The position numbers and the translations under genes are program-made. Below, piece after piece: positions 1-8,202 of a DNA stretch of 33,097 nucleotides; within the stretch, counting starts at the first letter, position 1; each line of letters opens with the position of its first letter. The stretch comes from Magnetococcales bacterium. Lineage in GTDB: Bacteria > Pseudomonadota > Magnetococcia > Magnetococcales > UBA8363. The DNA lies in the NCBI GenBank assembly GCA_015228925.1, contig JADGCQ010000038.1, positions 1-33,097 of the forward strand, written 5' to 3'. The notes under the pieces were generated by a model, which saw only the letters and a list, made by a program, of their open reading frames with translations, was not told the DNA's origin and made no database searches.

Positions 1-33
1 TCCTCCAGGGGCAAGACGCTCTTGTAGCACGTC

Positions 34-597
34 TTATGAAATGGAGATGACAACCAGCACATCATCATTTTCAAGGCTGCCGAGGATCTGTCGAAGAAGT
101 GCATGCTCGCCAGTCTCTTTTCCACGCCATGGACCAAGAGCGCAATCAAGAACACTCCCAGATACCAAAGAAGTCAGAATAACAAGGCGGGCAATGGGAA
201 AACCAATGCCAGGTTCCTGACTTTTTGGTTGGGGAAAATCCTTTTGATTGGCTGGAGTGTCTGGCATGGATACCGTTGATCCATCAGCAAGGACTACCCT
301 TCGCCCCTTCCATAACCATTCAATATCGCTTTCTTGATGCAGATTACTGCCTGTTTCTCGAACCGCTCGAAATATAAGATCTTTTGGTAGACGATCTCTG
401 GCTTGGCAATACCCTCCAGTACCTGGTGAACACGGAGGTTTTCCTTGAGCAATCAAATCTGAACGTACCTTCAAAACCGTTTCGCGACAGGAATGATCCT
501 CACTGAGAACCTGAAAAATGAAGGCACTTAAAGTGACAATAGGTGAAAAAACTCTATCACGGAAAAGACCGGCTGTTTCCTCCACTATCTTGATCAT
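34..597 (-). pseudogene. IS4-family transposase, N-terminal fragment
   Basis: The fragment has 187 residues, against more than 350 usually. The N-terminal helical part of IS4/DDE_Tnp_1 transposases is present. The first catalytic aspartate lies in the run VVLADGSTVSMPDT, followed by the typical PANQKDFPQP stretch. The reading then ends in an out-of-family tail (VVISIS) and a stop, just where the block carrying the second catalytic Asp should begin. The other two acidic residues are absent, so no active enzyme is expected. Neither of the other minus-strand frames in bases 1-33 resumes the family sequence, which suggests a deletion junction rather than a simple frameshift. Confidence 0.75.
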
Positions 598-826
598 AAA
601 ATCTGACGTTAGAATATCTCCGAACGGTAATTCCTCCTTCTGAAAAAAAATGCGATCTCAATCTTTGGATTTGGGTTTCTGTCTGTTTCCGGGTAGAATT
701 GAACACGGTCGGTCTCCTTTTGGCTATGATTTTTTGGATGGCTTCCGTTAATCATAACCAATCAGGAGATCGATGTCATACCCTTTTAAAATTTAAAATA
801 AATATCTTATCTAAGTGCCATTGACC
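34..826 (-). mobile_element. Truncated IS4-type insertion sequence
   Basis: This is the 5' part of an IS4-family element read on the minus strand. It comprises the transposase start (597 down to 34) and about 230 bases of leader ending in a likely terminal inverted repeat, CAATGGCACTTAGATAA, at 807-823. Directly outside that end is a perfect 14-bp palindrome, CTCTTACGTAAGAG (826-839), which may be target sequence. The other end is missing: homology stops near position 45. The gene-free stretch 598-942 holds this leader, the palindrome and one dispersed repeat copy. I see nothing else in it. The IR assignment rests on its position and on its recurrence at 16176-16192, not on a matching right end. 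Confidence 0.55.
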
Positions 827-863
827 TCTTACGTAAGAGCAAAAACAGATAAGCTGGATGAGG

Positions 864-900
864 AACATACAAAAGAAATAGGTAAGGTGTCCCCCGATTT
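864..900 (-). repeat. GGGGACACC-type dispersed repeat, copy 1
   Basis: Read on the minus strand it begins AAATCGGGGGACACC and continues into a CCTATTTC stretch. It matches the copies at 15950, 16131, 16255 and 19031 with a few changes. It lies about 43 bp upstream of the 943 gene and points away from it. Confidence 0.7.
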
Positions 901-942
901 CATTAGGTTATCCTGAGGGGTCTTGTTGTGAGAGGTTTTAGT

Positions 943-1698
943 ATGGATAATAATGAAACAATAAATCTTCTAAATGAATTTAAAAATCATGTAGAGGAAT
1001 GGAATAAAATTCCGAAAGATTCGGATGCTGGTAAGAAAGCTCGATCCTTTATTAACCAAAATATTATATTGGTGCAACGTGAAGTTACTAAAGCTGGTTG
1101 TCTTCACATCGTGACAATTAGTCCTCCACCTGCTGTTGGTGGCATGATCATGCAAGATATTAATCCGTTTGATATGATTTTTGAATCGCCATATGGTCAG
1201 AGTATGACTGGTGTAATTGTTGATATGATTGAGCGAACTATTGGTGTTTTAAATGGGATTGGCGATACCGATGAAATTGATAAAAATCAAAGTCCTGGTT
1301 CGGATATCGAACAAAATTATGCGTTTGTAGCTATGGCGATTGATTCAACTATTCCAGAACTTGAAGATGTCCTGGAAGCAATAAAGGAAGCGGCAAAGAA
1401 AAATGGGATACGAGCAGAACGAGTGGATGATACCCAAACAAATGAAAGAATTACTGATCGGATTTTGGAATCTATAAAAAGATCAGAATTTGTCATAGTT
1501 GATATCACGTACCCAAGACCAAATGTATTCTATGAGGCTGGATATGCTCATGGCGTTGGGAAAACACCCGTCTACGTCGCTAAAGAAGGAACAAAGGAAG
1601 TGTTTGACGTGAAAGATTATCCTATTATATATTTCAAAAACATGATCCAATTAAAGGATGGTCTTGACAAACGGTTAAAAGGATTGAAATCGAAATAG
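943..1698 (+). CDS. TIR-like / nucleoside deoxyribosyltransferase-like domain protein
   Basis: This is a 251-residue cytosolic protein with two parts. Residues 1-110 are helical and end in a conserved-looking stretch (PPPAVGGMIM, NPFDMIF, DMIERTIGVL). Residues 125-250 form a Rossmann-like domain with the marks of the deoxyribosyltransferase/TIR-like superfamily: FVAMAID at the first strand, SEFVIVDIT, then NVFYEAGYAHGVGK with a candidate catalytic Glu at 198. Many such domains bind or cleave nucleotides and occur in anti-phage or stress proteins; that role here is inference. I chose ATG 943 because GAGAGG lies just upstream; an in-frame GTG at 928 is the alternative. The gene is clearly AT-richer than the Bat operon, stands alone, and is bracketed by inverted copies of the dispersed repeat, so it was probably acquired. 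Confidence 0.7.
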   Translation: MDNNETINLLNEFKNHVEEWNKIPKDSDAGKKARSFINQNIILVQREVTKAGCLHIVTISPPPAVGGMIMQDINPFDMIFESPYGQSMTGVIVDMIERTIGVLNGIGDTDEIDKNQSPGSDIEQNYAFVAMAIDSTIPELEDVLEAIKEAAKKNGIRAERVDDTQTNERITDRILESIKRSEFVIVDITYPRPNVFYEAGYAHGVGKTPVYVAKEGTKEVFDVKDYPIIYFKNMIQLKDGLDKRLKGLKSK

Positions 1699-1704
1699 AT
1701 TCGT

Positions 1705-1783
1705 GAAAATCGGGGAACACCATACCGTTTTCCCTTGTACAGACATAAAACAATTTCTTAAGTAATGGCGTCCCTCGATTTTC
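1705..1783. repeat. Inverted pair of GGGGACACC-type repeats
   Basis: A plus-strand copy at 1705-1740 faces a minus-strand copy at 1764-1783. The 19-base arms GAAAATCGGGGAACACCAT and ATGGCGTCCCTCGATTTTC can pair at 16 of 19 positions with a loop of about 40 bases. The arrangement resembles a BIME built from two REP units. It starts 6 bases after the stop codon of the 943 gene and could also end or protect its transcript. Confidence 0.65.
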
Positions 1784-1812
1784 GTACTGTAAAATGGTTC
1801 GTGATTGTTATT

Positions 1813-2095
1813 TCAGTTCCGTCCGTGTGGTGTCGGCAACGGGGTATCGGTGTTGAGGCTCTCGGCCCATGCCTGAATTGCTTGATGGTCGATAACACGC
1901 CGGCATCCACATCGGCTAATGCTGTGCGGGTTAGGCGGTCTCTCTCTCTTCCTCCTGCTCAATCCACGCCGTCAGTGCCTGTTGGATGATCCAGCCTTGT
2001 GAACATCCGAGGCTTGCCGCCAGATGATCCACTTTATCGGCCAAGAGCAGGGGAATAGGGACGGTAAGTACTTTGGTTTCCGTGGTATGCGCCAT
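1813..2095 (-). pseudogene. Frameshifted ribbon-helix-helix (CopG-like) antitoxin
   Basis: The intact start is ATG 2095 with GGAG seven bases upstream. It reads MAHTTETKVLTVPIPLLLAD, then helices ending ALTAWIEQEEERE, and stops at 1931 after 54 residues. The rest of the family sequence continues in other frames. Removing one GA unit from a (TC)5 tract at 1939-1950 restores ERDRLTRTALADVDAG. One added base near the following GGC then restores RVIDHQAIQAWAESLNTDTP up to a stop at 1813-1815. That gives a roughly 93-residue ancestor of the RHH antitoxin type in which DVDAGRVIDH links the DNA-binding and toxin-binding parts. No toxin gene follows. The 54-residue product may still bind DNA but would lack the toxin-binding tail. 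Confidence 0.65.
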
Positions 2096-2120
2096 TTGAA
2101 GTACTCCAACAAGAACATTG

Positions 2121-2134
2121 GGGGAACACTCCCC
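2121..2134 (-). terminator. Possible hairpin after the Bat operon
   Basis: GGGGA and TCCCC arms pair around an ACAC loop, about 30 bases past the batE stop. On the minus strand the following bases are only moderately T-rich, so a rho-independent terminator is weakly supported. Confidence 0.25.
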
Positions 2135-2162
2135 ATCATGACACCGCATAGGCGACGCTACC

Positions 2163-2987
2163 TCACTTCACCTCATCCGCCCGAACCCATGCCAACGCCG
2201 AAGAGCGGATCCATGTGTTGCGGTCATTGGCCAGGATAATCCGGGTCCACCCTTCCCGCTGCTCCATCACCCTGACCTCCGTACCCGCAGGCAACGGATG
2301 GATAAAACTGGCCGGGGCGTTGATGGAATCGGCGGCACGGGCCATGGTCTCCTCCTGGATGATGACCCCATGGTCTTGCCCCTCCCCACCCCATAACCCT
2401 TGCGCCAGAATTAACAACCAGATCACTCCAGGGATCACCGCCAGATTACGCACCAAAGGAATCGCAAAACGGACGCCCCATGCGATACTTCCCGCCATCA
2501 GGAGAAAAAATATCGCCCCCGTCGTCCCCTGTTGGGCCGGAGACAACATCCGCCACCAGGAAAAAAAACCATCCCATCCCCCCACCTCCGCAGGACGAGA
2601 AACCCAAGAGGGTAACAACCCCCGTGCATAATGAAGATTCGTCCGGGAACGCTCGTGGCCCGGCTCCAGCAACAAAGCCCTCCTGAAAGCTAAAATGGCT
2701 TGACCCATATCCCCCCCCTGAAGTGCCGCAGCACCCAGGTTGGCCAAAAGATCGGCATTGGGCCGAACCGCATCCAAAACCCCTTCAAACAACCTAGCCG
2801 ACTGCCGAAAACCCTCCTTGCGTGCCGAAGGATCTACCATCCCCTGGGCTTGGGCATAACTCTCCAACGCCTCTTGCACCCGCTCCCTGGGGGTCGCCTC
2901 GGAACGTTGCGCTAAAACGATCCCCGCAATAACCCAAACCAGCACCCACAACCTACGCCGGGTCGAACTCCTCCCATTCACCGTCAT
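2163..2987 (-). CDS. batE: BatE-like TPR and SH3-type protein
   Basis: This is a 274-residue envelope protein and the last gene of the Bat operon. The N-terminus is basic then hydrophobic (LWVLVWVIAGIVLAQRSEA, about residues 13-31), a signal or anchor. A TPR-like part follows at about 45-115, with the motif ADLLANLGAAALQGGDMGQA and then a repeat ending LEPGHERSRTNLHYA. A double membrane hairpin lies at about 150-200 (FFLLMAGSIAW, VIPGVIWLLILAQG). An SH3-like C-terminus has HPLPAGTEVRVMEQREGWTR and ends near WIRSSALAWV. TPR plus SH3 is usual for BatE-type proteins, which probably bridge complex partners. The ATG overlaps the batD stop (ATGA), indicating translational coupling. Confidence 0.75.
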   Translation of the reverse strand: MTVNGRSSTRRRLWVLVWVIAGIVLAQRSEATPRERVQEALESYAQAQGMVDPSARKEGFRQSARLFEGVLDAVRPNADLLANLGAAALQGGDMGQAILAFRRALLLEPGHERSRTNLHYARGLLPSWVSRPAEVGGWDGFFSWWRMLSPAQQGTTGAIFFLLMAGSIAWGVRFAIPLVRNLAVIPGVIWLLILAQGLWGGEGQDHGVIIQEETMARAADSINAPASFIHPLPAGTEVRVMEQREGWTRIILANDRNTWIRSSALAWVRADEVK

Positions 2988-4819
2988 GACACGTTCCCCC
3001 CTTCAAGCCTTCTGGCCATGACCACAGACCGGGATTTTAAATCCGCAGCCACCGATCCGCCACTCCCCTGGGGGGCATAGGCCAAATTGTCCAAAATCTC
3101 CAGGAGCCGATCCAACTCCCCACGGGGGACATCCACCGCAACCGCTGCCATCCGCCGTAACCCATCGGCTAACTCATGGGGCGTTTGCGCCCGCTCCACA
3201 CCAACCACCAACGCCCGTAATTGTCTCCTGCGGGAATCCACTTCAGGATCCAAACGTGACCGCCGCCACCACCAACCGCCATAGGCCAAAAGCCCCAACC
3301 CACCCCCATAACATCCCCACACAACCACCGCCAACCACCACCCTCCCCGGCCCGACCCCAACAAAACATCCACATCCCGTTCCACCGCCAAATCGGCCCC
3401 CACCAACAGGGATGACTCCAACCCTTTGGCCCCCGGATCGTTTTGTTCGGATCCCCCTGACGTTGGCGGTTTCGGAGGTTGATCGGCCTCGGACTTCTCT
3501 TCATCGACCGCAGCCTCCTGGCTCCGCACCACATCCCCTGCGGAGACCATTTTCGCCGCCCCCACCGACAAGGCAATAGGCCGCGAAGTGGTCGTTTCAT
3601 ACGCCCCCTTCCGTGGATCAAACCAGGAATAGGCCAGCGGGGGAATTTCCTTCACCCCTTCGTGCAGCACCCGCACCATGACCTCAAATTTTTTCGCCCC
3701 ATCCTCCACCAACCCCGCCAAATTCCCCTCTGGCACCCGAAAATCCTTTTCCGATAAACCACCCTCCCCCCCAACCCATCGGGGGAGCGAAGCGGTCGCC
3801 AAAGATCCATCCCCCCGGAGAGTCACCGTCAAAACGATGGGATCGCCCACCTGGACCACCGAACGTCCCGCAGAAACTTCCAAGGTAAAACCCTGACCAA
3901 TGGCCCCGGCAAAGCTATCCGGTTGCCCTTGGGTCGGCAATGGCTTGACATGAAGCACCTTCGGCGTATCCGTCGCCCTGAGACGACGCACCTGGGTCGC
4001 ACTGCGTTCGCCAAAAAAACTCCGCTGCCAACGAACACCCTCCTCCAAAATGACACTGGCGGCAGGGATATCAAAATCCCCCCCCTTCAAGGGGATCACA
4101 ATACGATCGATGGTCAAGACCACCCAGGAACGCCCATCCCACACCTCTTGGGTGGTTTCGGCGGCATATTTTTTAGCCCCCGCAGCCGATTGAATCACCA
4201 TGGCGTTGTTCTGGCCCCCCCGATCCACCTCTTCAAAGCCAAATTGATCCCCCATATCAAACAAAGGAACCCGCACCTCATGCCCCACCAACCGTTCCAC
4301 CAGATCGGTCTGGATCCACCATTGCAAACGTAAGGGAATACGCTGACCGACAAAAACCGGTTCATCCGGCAAAATCAACAAAATCCGTTGATCCCCCCCC
4401 GCCGGAATCTCCCCAAATTCCAATGTCACCGACTGCGTTTGCGCCGTAGCACCCCCCTGGATCACACAAAAAGGACCGAGGGTTACCGCCCCTTTTTGAT
4501 CCATTGTAAAACGATAATGAAAAACAAAACGGACGCTCTTCCACTGGCTCATCTGGCCGTTGATAATCTGTATGCTGCTGCTGACTTCTGGACTCACCCC
4601 CACCAATTCTAATCGACCTCCAGAAGGTTCCTCCACCTGAACCTTAGGCTCCGGCGATTCCTCAAACCCCTGTGCCACCACCTCCAGATCGACCGCAACG
4701 TCGGTATAATACGGCCCTTGGGCAATCCGCAGTTTTGCCTCTTGCCCCCAGGCGGGATCGACCAGCACCAACAGCCAGAGCCATCCAAACACCAACGCCA
4801 GCCATTGCTTACGCCCCAT
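2984..4819 (-). CDS. batD: BatD-like membrane protein (oxygen-tolerance family)
   Basis: The 611-residue protein has a signal peptide at about 1-25 (LALVFGWLWLLVLVDPAWGQ) and a long Ig-like beta-rich periplasmic part. PVFVGQRIPLRLQWW and later VGDPIVLTVTLRGDGSLATA are the typical BatD strands. A single membrane helix sits near residue 490-510 (WWLAVVVWGCYGGGLGLLAY), followed by a cytosolic tail with helical pairs. The architecture and length match BatD of the Bacteroides aerotolerance operons. I chose ATG 4819, which overlaps the stop of the preceding gene as TGATG with AAGGA upstream; an in-frame TTG at 4825 adds two residues. The exact function of BatD is not established; a scaffold role beside the VWA proteins is the usual view. 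Confidence 0.8.
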   Translation of the reverse strand: MGRKQWLALVFGWLWLLVLVDPAWGQEAKLRIAQGPYYTDVAVDLEVVAQGFEESPEPKVQVEEPSGGRLELVGVSPEVSSSIQIINGQMSQWKSVRFVFHYRFTMDQKGAVTLGPFCVIQGGATAQTQSVTLEFGEIPAGGDQRILLILPDEPVFVGQRIPLRLQWWIQTDLVERLVGHEVRVPLFDMGDQFGFEEVDRGGQNNAMVIQSAAGAKKYAAETTQEVWDGRSWVVLTIDRIVIPLKGGDFDIPAASVILEEGVRWQRSFFGERSATQVRRLRATDTPKVLHVKPLPTQGQPDSFAGAIGQGFTLEVSAGRSVVQVGDPIVLTVTLRGDGSLATASLPRWVGGEGGLSEKDFRVPEGNLAGLVEDGAKKFEVMVRVLHEGVKEIPPLAYSWFDPRKGAYETTTSRPIALSVGAAKMVSAGDVVRSQEAAVDEEKSEADQPPKPPTSGGSEQNDPGAKGLESSLLVGADLAVERDVDVLLGSGRGGWWLAVVVWGCYGGGLGLLAYGGWWWRRSRLDPEVDSRRRQLRALVVGVERAQTPHELADGLRRMAAVAVDVPRGELDRLLEILDNLAYAPQGSGGSVAADLKSRSVVMARRLEGGNVS

Positions 4820-7800
4820 CACCAATCCTTCTCCACCGGTTCATAGTTCATCATGCCACGATCACCCCGTTGTCGATGACGCGCTGCCTCCCGATCACGA
4901 ATCCCCTGTAACATGCGAGAACCCGTCATGTCCGATTGGGGTTGGGGAGGTTGCTGATCCTTGCTTTCCGCCCCCTTCTTCGCCCCATCCCCCGAATCAC
5001 CCCCCGCACCTTTCTGGTCATCCTTGGGATCCTGGGGCTTCGTCTGCTCCTTGGGTGGCGGGGGAGACAATTTGGCCAAGGCATCCAACAATGCCTTGAG
5101 TGCCTCCTCCTGCAACCCTTTCACCTGGGCCAATTCCAATTGGGAACCCTTCAACCCGACAACCGCCCCTTCCATGTGTCCTTTGGCTTTGGCAACATCA
5201 CCAACTACCGCTTCCATCCGCTGAATCCCCGCCTCCCGGTCGTTCTCCCCAGAAGCGGCCCCGGTCTCTCCCTCTTTGGGGGGAGGCATTGCTTTCATCG
5301 CCTCGACCTGCCCCGCCAGGGCATCGTGAATCGCCTGGGTCGTCTGCGCCAGGGTTTCCTGCCGCATCTGCAAGGGTCCTACCCCCTTTTTCAGCGGCTC
5401 CGGGTCAGGACTCGCTACCAAAGGGGCCAACGCTTGCGTTTCATCCTCCAAATCCTTCTGCTTTTGGGCCACTTGGCGCAAATGCTCCTCGACCGAAAAA
5501 AAGAGTTGCCGCAATGCATCCAAAAACGTCAATACCTCCCGGCCATGGTCACGCGCCTGCGATAAATCATCCTCCCCCGACACCGCTTTCTCCGAATTCC
5601 CCGTCAACCCGGCCAAATCTTGAAGCAACCCATCCATTTTTTCCACAACCTGCGTTTGCAGTTCATTGGCCTGCTCCAACCGACGGATGTTATCCGCTTG
5701 CCCCGTTTTTTGCGCCGCGTCCTCCTTGGCATCACCCTTGTGATCCTCTGGTGCTGCGGCCTTGCGTGCCTGTTGCAATTGCTCCACAATTTTCGGCCCT
5801 ACCCGGTGCAGTCTCGCCAGATTATCCCCCTGCAACGCCAACGCCGCCACCCATTGCGCCATTTCCGGGGGGGGATCCAGGTTCAGTTTGGCCACGATGC
5901 TGTTTTCATCCTGCCAGGCTAAATCCAACAGCCCCTTGATGTCCAAAAACAACTCCCTGGTTTTGGCCAAACCCGCAATCGCCTCCCCCTGATGCGCTGC
6001 CGCCTGTGCCAAGTCGGCCCCGTTTAAGGCATCCATCGATTGCGAAAACGCCACCACCACCCCAGCCACCAACGGTTGGGCCTCCTTCAAGGTCGCCATC
6101 AACTCCGATCCCGGGTCCGCCGCTGCCGGAACTTTTGCACCCGATTCCAAGCCCGCCTTCAGTTCCTGATCCATCGTCTGGGTCCGCTCCTGGATCACCC
6201 CTTGGTGATCTTTAAGCAAATCCACCGTCAGCCACGGGGGTTTTTCCTTCTTCGCCTCCAGAAGGGCCGGACCCATGGCGGTCCATTGCCGAAGCTCCAG
6301 GCTATCCCCCATCAGCGCATCCAACCGCGCCGGCCATTCCAATAACCGCTCCCGCCCCCGCTTCAACTGCGCCAAAGCCGCCGCCCCCCTGCGAAAGGCG
6401 GTCTCACCCTGAAAACTTCGTAACGCACCACGCCCCTGCCCCATCCGTTCACGCGCACGAAACAAATCATCTTGGAGCAACCCCAGTTGATGCAAACGGA
6501 TCCCCTCCTGCGGTGTCCGCTCCTTCTCCTCTTTTTTGCGAATCGTTTCCAATGCCAATCCCGCCAACACCCCCAGATCCTCCCCCTGGGTGATGATCTC
6601 CAATTGCCGCGCCGAGAGATCACGGTAGATCTGTTTCATCTCCCCACCCGCCACCACCGGACCCAAATCACCCAAAAACCCCCGTTGCGCCTCGATCAAC
6701 GCCTCCAATTGGGCCGCGATATCCCCCTTGCCCTTCGTTGCCAGTTGATCCGCCAACGCCATGATCCGTCCCAGCACAACTTCCAGATTATGGCGGCTAT
6801 CCGCATCATCGGGCCGCAAAGAGATGGCCTCACGAAACCACGCGGCGGCACGGTTAAAACCGGCCAATGCCTCTTTGGGATCCCCTTCCAGATGGGTCAC
6901 AGCACGTCCCGCTTCCACCAAACCCAGATTATAAGTGGCCCGAACACGCAATTCCACATCGATCCCCGCCCGATCCCGGGCAGATGACAACAAGGGGCCG
7001 GCACCATCAAAATCTTTGCTCCCCAACCGATCCAACCCCAAATTATAGTCTTCCCGTGGCGTATGAACCTCTTCTTTGGCTGGCGAAGTTTGCGTCGTAG
7101 CCGTCGGTTTTTCTCCCCCCTGGCCCTCCTCCGCCAACGCCATCGGAGACAAAGCCAGCCCAATCACCAAAATCCCCAAACCCACACCACGACGCCCCAA
7201 GGGGACCGCACTGACCACCGAGGCCAACAAGGCCAAAAGTCCCATGAAAACCGGCCATTGAAAGGCATCATTTTGGATACTTCGGCGAGTTCCATCCACC
7301 GCCCCTTTGGTCAAAGGGGCGATATGGCGTTCATAAATAGATTTCAGATCGAGAACCCCCACCCCCGCCGGGATATAGGCCCCCTCGGTGATCAAGGCGA
7401 TTTCGCGCAACAGTTGACCATCGAGACGACTTTTGATCACGTTCCCCCCCTGATCCCGCAACACCGACCGCACCCCGGTTTTGGGATCGGTGATCATGAT
7501 TTCACTCCCCGCTTCATCGCCAAAACCGATGGCCAAAATCCGAATCCCCCGTTTGGCCGCCTCTTTGGCCGCTTCCAAAGGAAATGAATCCTGATCTTCA
7601 CCATCGGTGATCAGCAGAATGGAACGGACCAATTCACCCGTCCCCCCAAAACCGGCAATGGCCTTGCGGATCGGTTCTTCCAGACGGGTACCACCGCGAG
7701 AAACGCTGCCGGGGTTCGCCTGATCCAGGGCCAGACGAAAAAAACCAAAATCGGGGGTCAAGGGTGCCAGGACCGTGGCACGTCCCGCGAAAACAATCAG

Positions 7801-8202
7801 CCCCAATTGATTGCCATGCAGATAAGGGAGTAAATCACGCAACTCCGCCTTGGCCCGTTCCAAACGATTGGGGGCGACATCCTCCGCCAGCATGGATTTG
7901 GATACATCCAGACACACCATGATCTCCACACCACTGCGCGGTGTGGTCACCCAATGGACCCCCCATTGGGGTCGCATCAAAGCGAGGATTAAAAAAACGC
8001 CCGCAACCAACAAAAGAAATCGGCTCACGAGTCTGCGTACCGGACTGACCCCTGTAACCAAACTCCCCTGAAGCCCCACCCCGATAAACTGCGTAAGCTT
8101 TCGACCCGAACGACGATCCAGGCCGTACAAAGCGATCCCCAAGATCACCAAGCCCCACAATCCATGCATCCATCCCGGATAAGCAAAATGAAGGTCGTTC
8201 AT
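4819..8202 (-). CDS. batB: BatB-BatC fusion: VWA protein with TPR and long helical tail
   Basis: At 1127 residues this is far longer than a normal BatB (about 330). Two membrane helices (about 15-28 and 61-77) precede a VWA domain (about 90-290) with a complete MIDAS: D99-x-S101-x-S103 in CLDVSKS, T149 in APLTPD, D200 in ITDGED. More membrane helices lie at about 315-335 and 340-357. TPR-like repeats follow (about 385-480, with NLGLVEAG and REAISLRPDDADSRHNLEVV). A very long Gln/Glu/Ala-rich helical region runs to about 1030. The Pro/Lys/Gln-rich end finishes in YEPVEKDW, the usual ending of the separate BatC TPR protein. So BatB and BatC appear fused with a large helical insert. GGAGG lies close before ATG 8202. 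The gene overlaps batA by 4 bases and the batD start by one. Confidence 0.85.
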   Translation of the reverse strand: MNDLHFAYPGWMHGLWGLVILGIALYGLDRRSGRKLTQFIGVGLQGSLVTGVSPVRRLVSRFLLLVAGVFLILALMRPQWGVHWVTTPRSGVEIMVCLDVSKSMLAEDVAPNRLERAKAELRDLLPYLHGNQLGLIVFAGRATVLAPLTPDFGFFRLALDQANPGSVSRGGTRLEEPIRKAIAGFGGTGELVRSILLITDGEDQDSFPLEAAKEAAKRGIRILAIGFGDEAGSEIMITDPKTGVRSVLRDQGGNVIKSRLDGQLLREIALITEGAYIPAGVGVLDLKSIYERHIAPLTKGAVDGTRRSIQNDAFQWPVFMGLLALLASVVSAVPLGRRGVGLGILVIGLALSPMALAEEGQGGEKPTATTQTSPAKEEVHTPREDYNLGLDRLGSKDFDGAGPLLSSARDRAGIDVELRVRATYNLGLVEAGRAVTHLEGDPKEALAGFNRAAAWFREAISLRPDDADSRHNLEVVLGRIMALADQLATKGKGDIAAQLEALIEAQRGFLGDLGPVVAGGEMKQIYRDLSARQLEIITQGEDLGVLAGLALETIRKKEEKERTPQEGIRLHQLGLLQDDLFRARERMGQGRGALRSFQGETAFRRGAAALAQLKRGRERLLEWPARLDALMGDSLELRQWTAMGPALLEAKKEKPPWLTVDLLKDHQGVIQERTQTMDQELKAGLESGAKVPAAADPGSELMATLKEAQPLVAGVVVAFSQSMDALNGADLAQAAAHQGEAIAGLAKTRELFLDIKGLLDLAWQDENSIVAKLNLDPPPEMAQWVAALALQGDNLARLHRVGPKIVEQLQQARKAAAPEDHKGDAKEDAAQKTGQADNIRRLEQANELQTQVVEKMDGLLQDLAGLTGNSEKAVSGEDDLSQARDHGREVLTFLDALRQLFFSVEEHLRQVAQKQKDLEDETQALAPLVASPDPEPLKKGVGPLQMRQETLAQTTQAIHDALAGQVEAMKAMPPPKEGETGAASGENDREAGIQRMEAVVGDVAKAKGHMEGAVVGLKGSQLELAQVKGLQEEALKALLDALAKLSPPPPKEQTKPQDPKDDQKGAGGDSGDGAKKGAESKDQQPPQPQSDMTGSRMLQGIRDREAARHRQRGDRGMMNYEPVEKDW

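Noticed and set aside
5100-5939. Long Pro/Ser-rich plus-strand frame (279 codons) inside the Bat operon
   Set aside because: It is the complement of the GC-rich batB-batC gene, low in complexity and without a start signal. Other long plus-strand frames between 2200 and 12100 are of the same kind.
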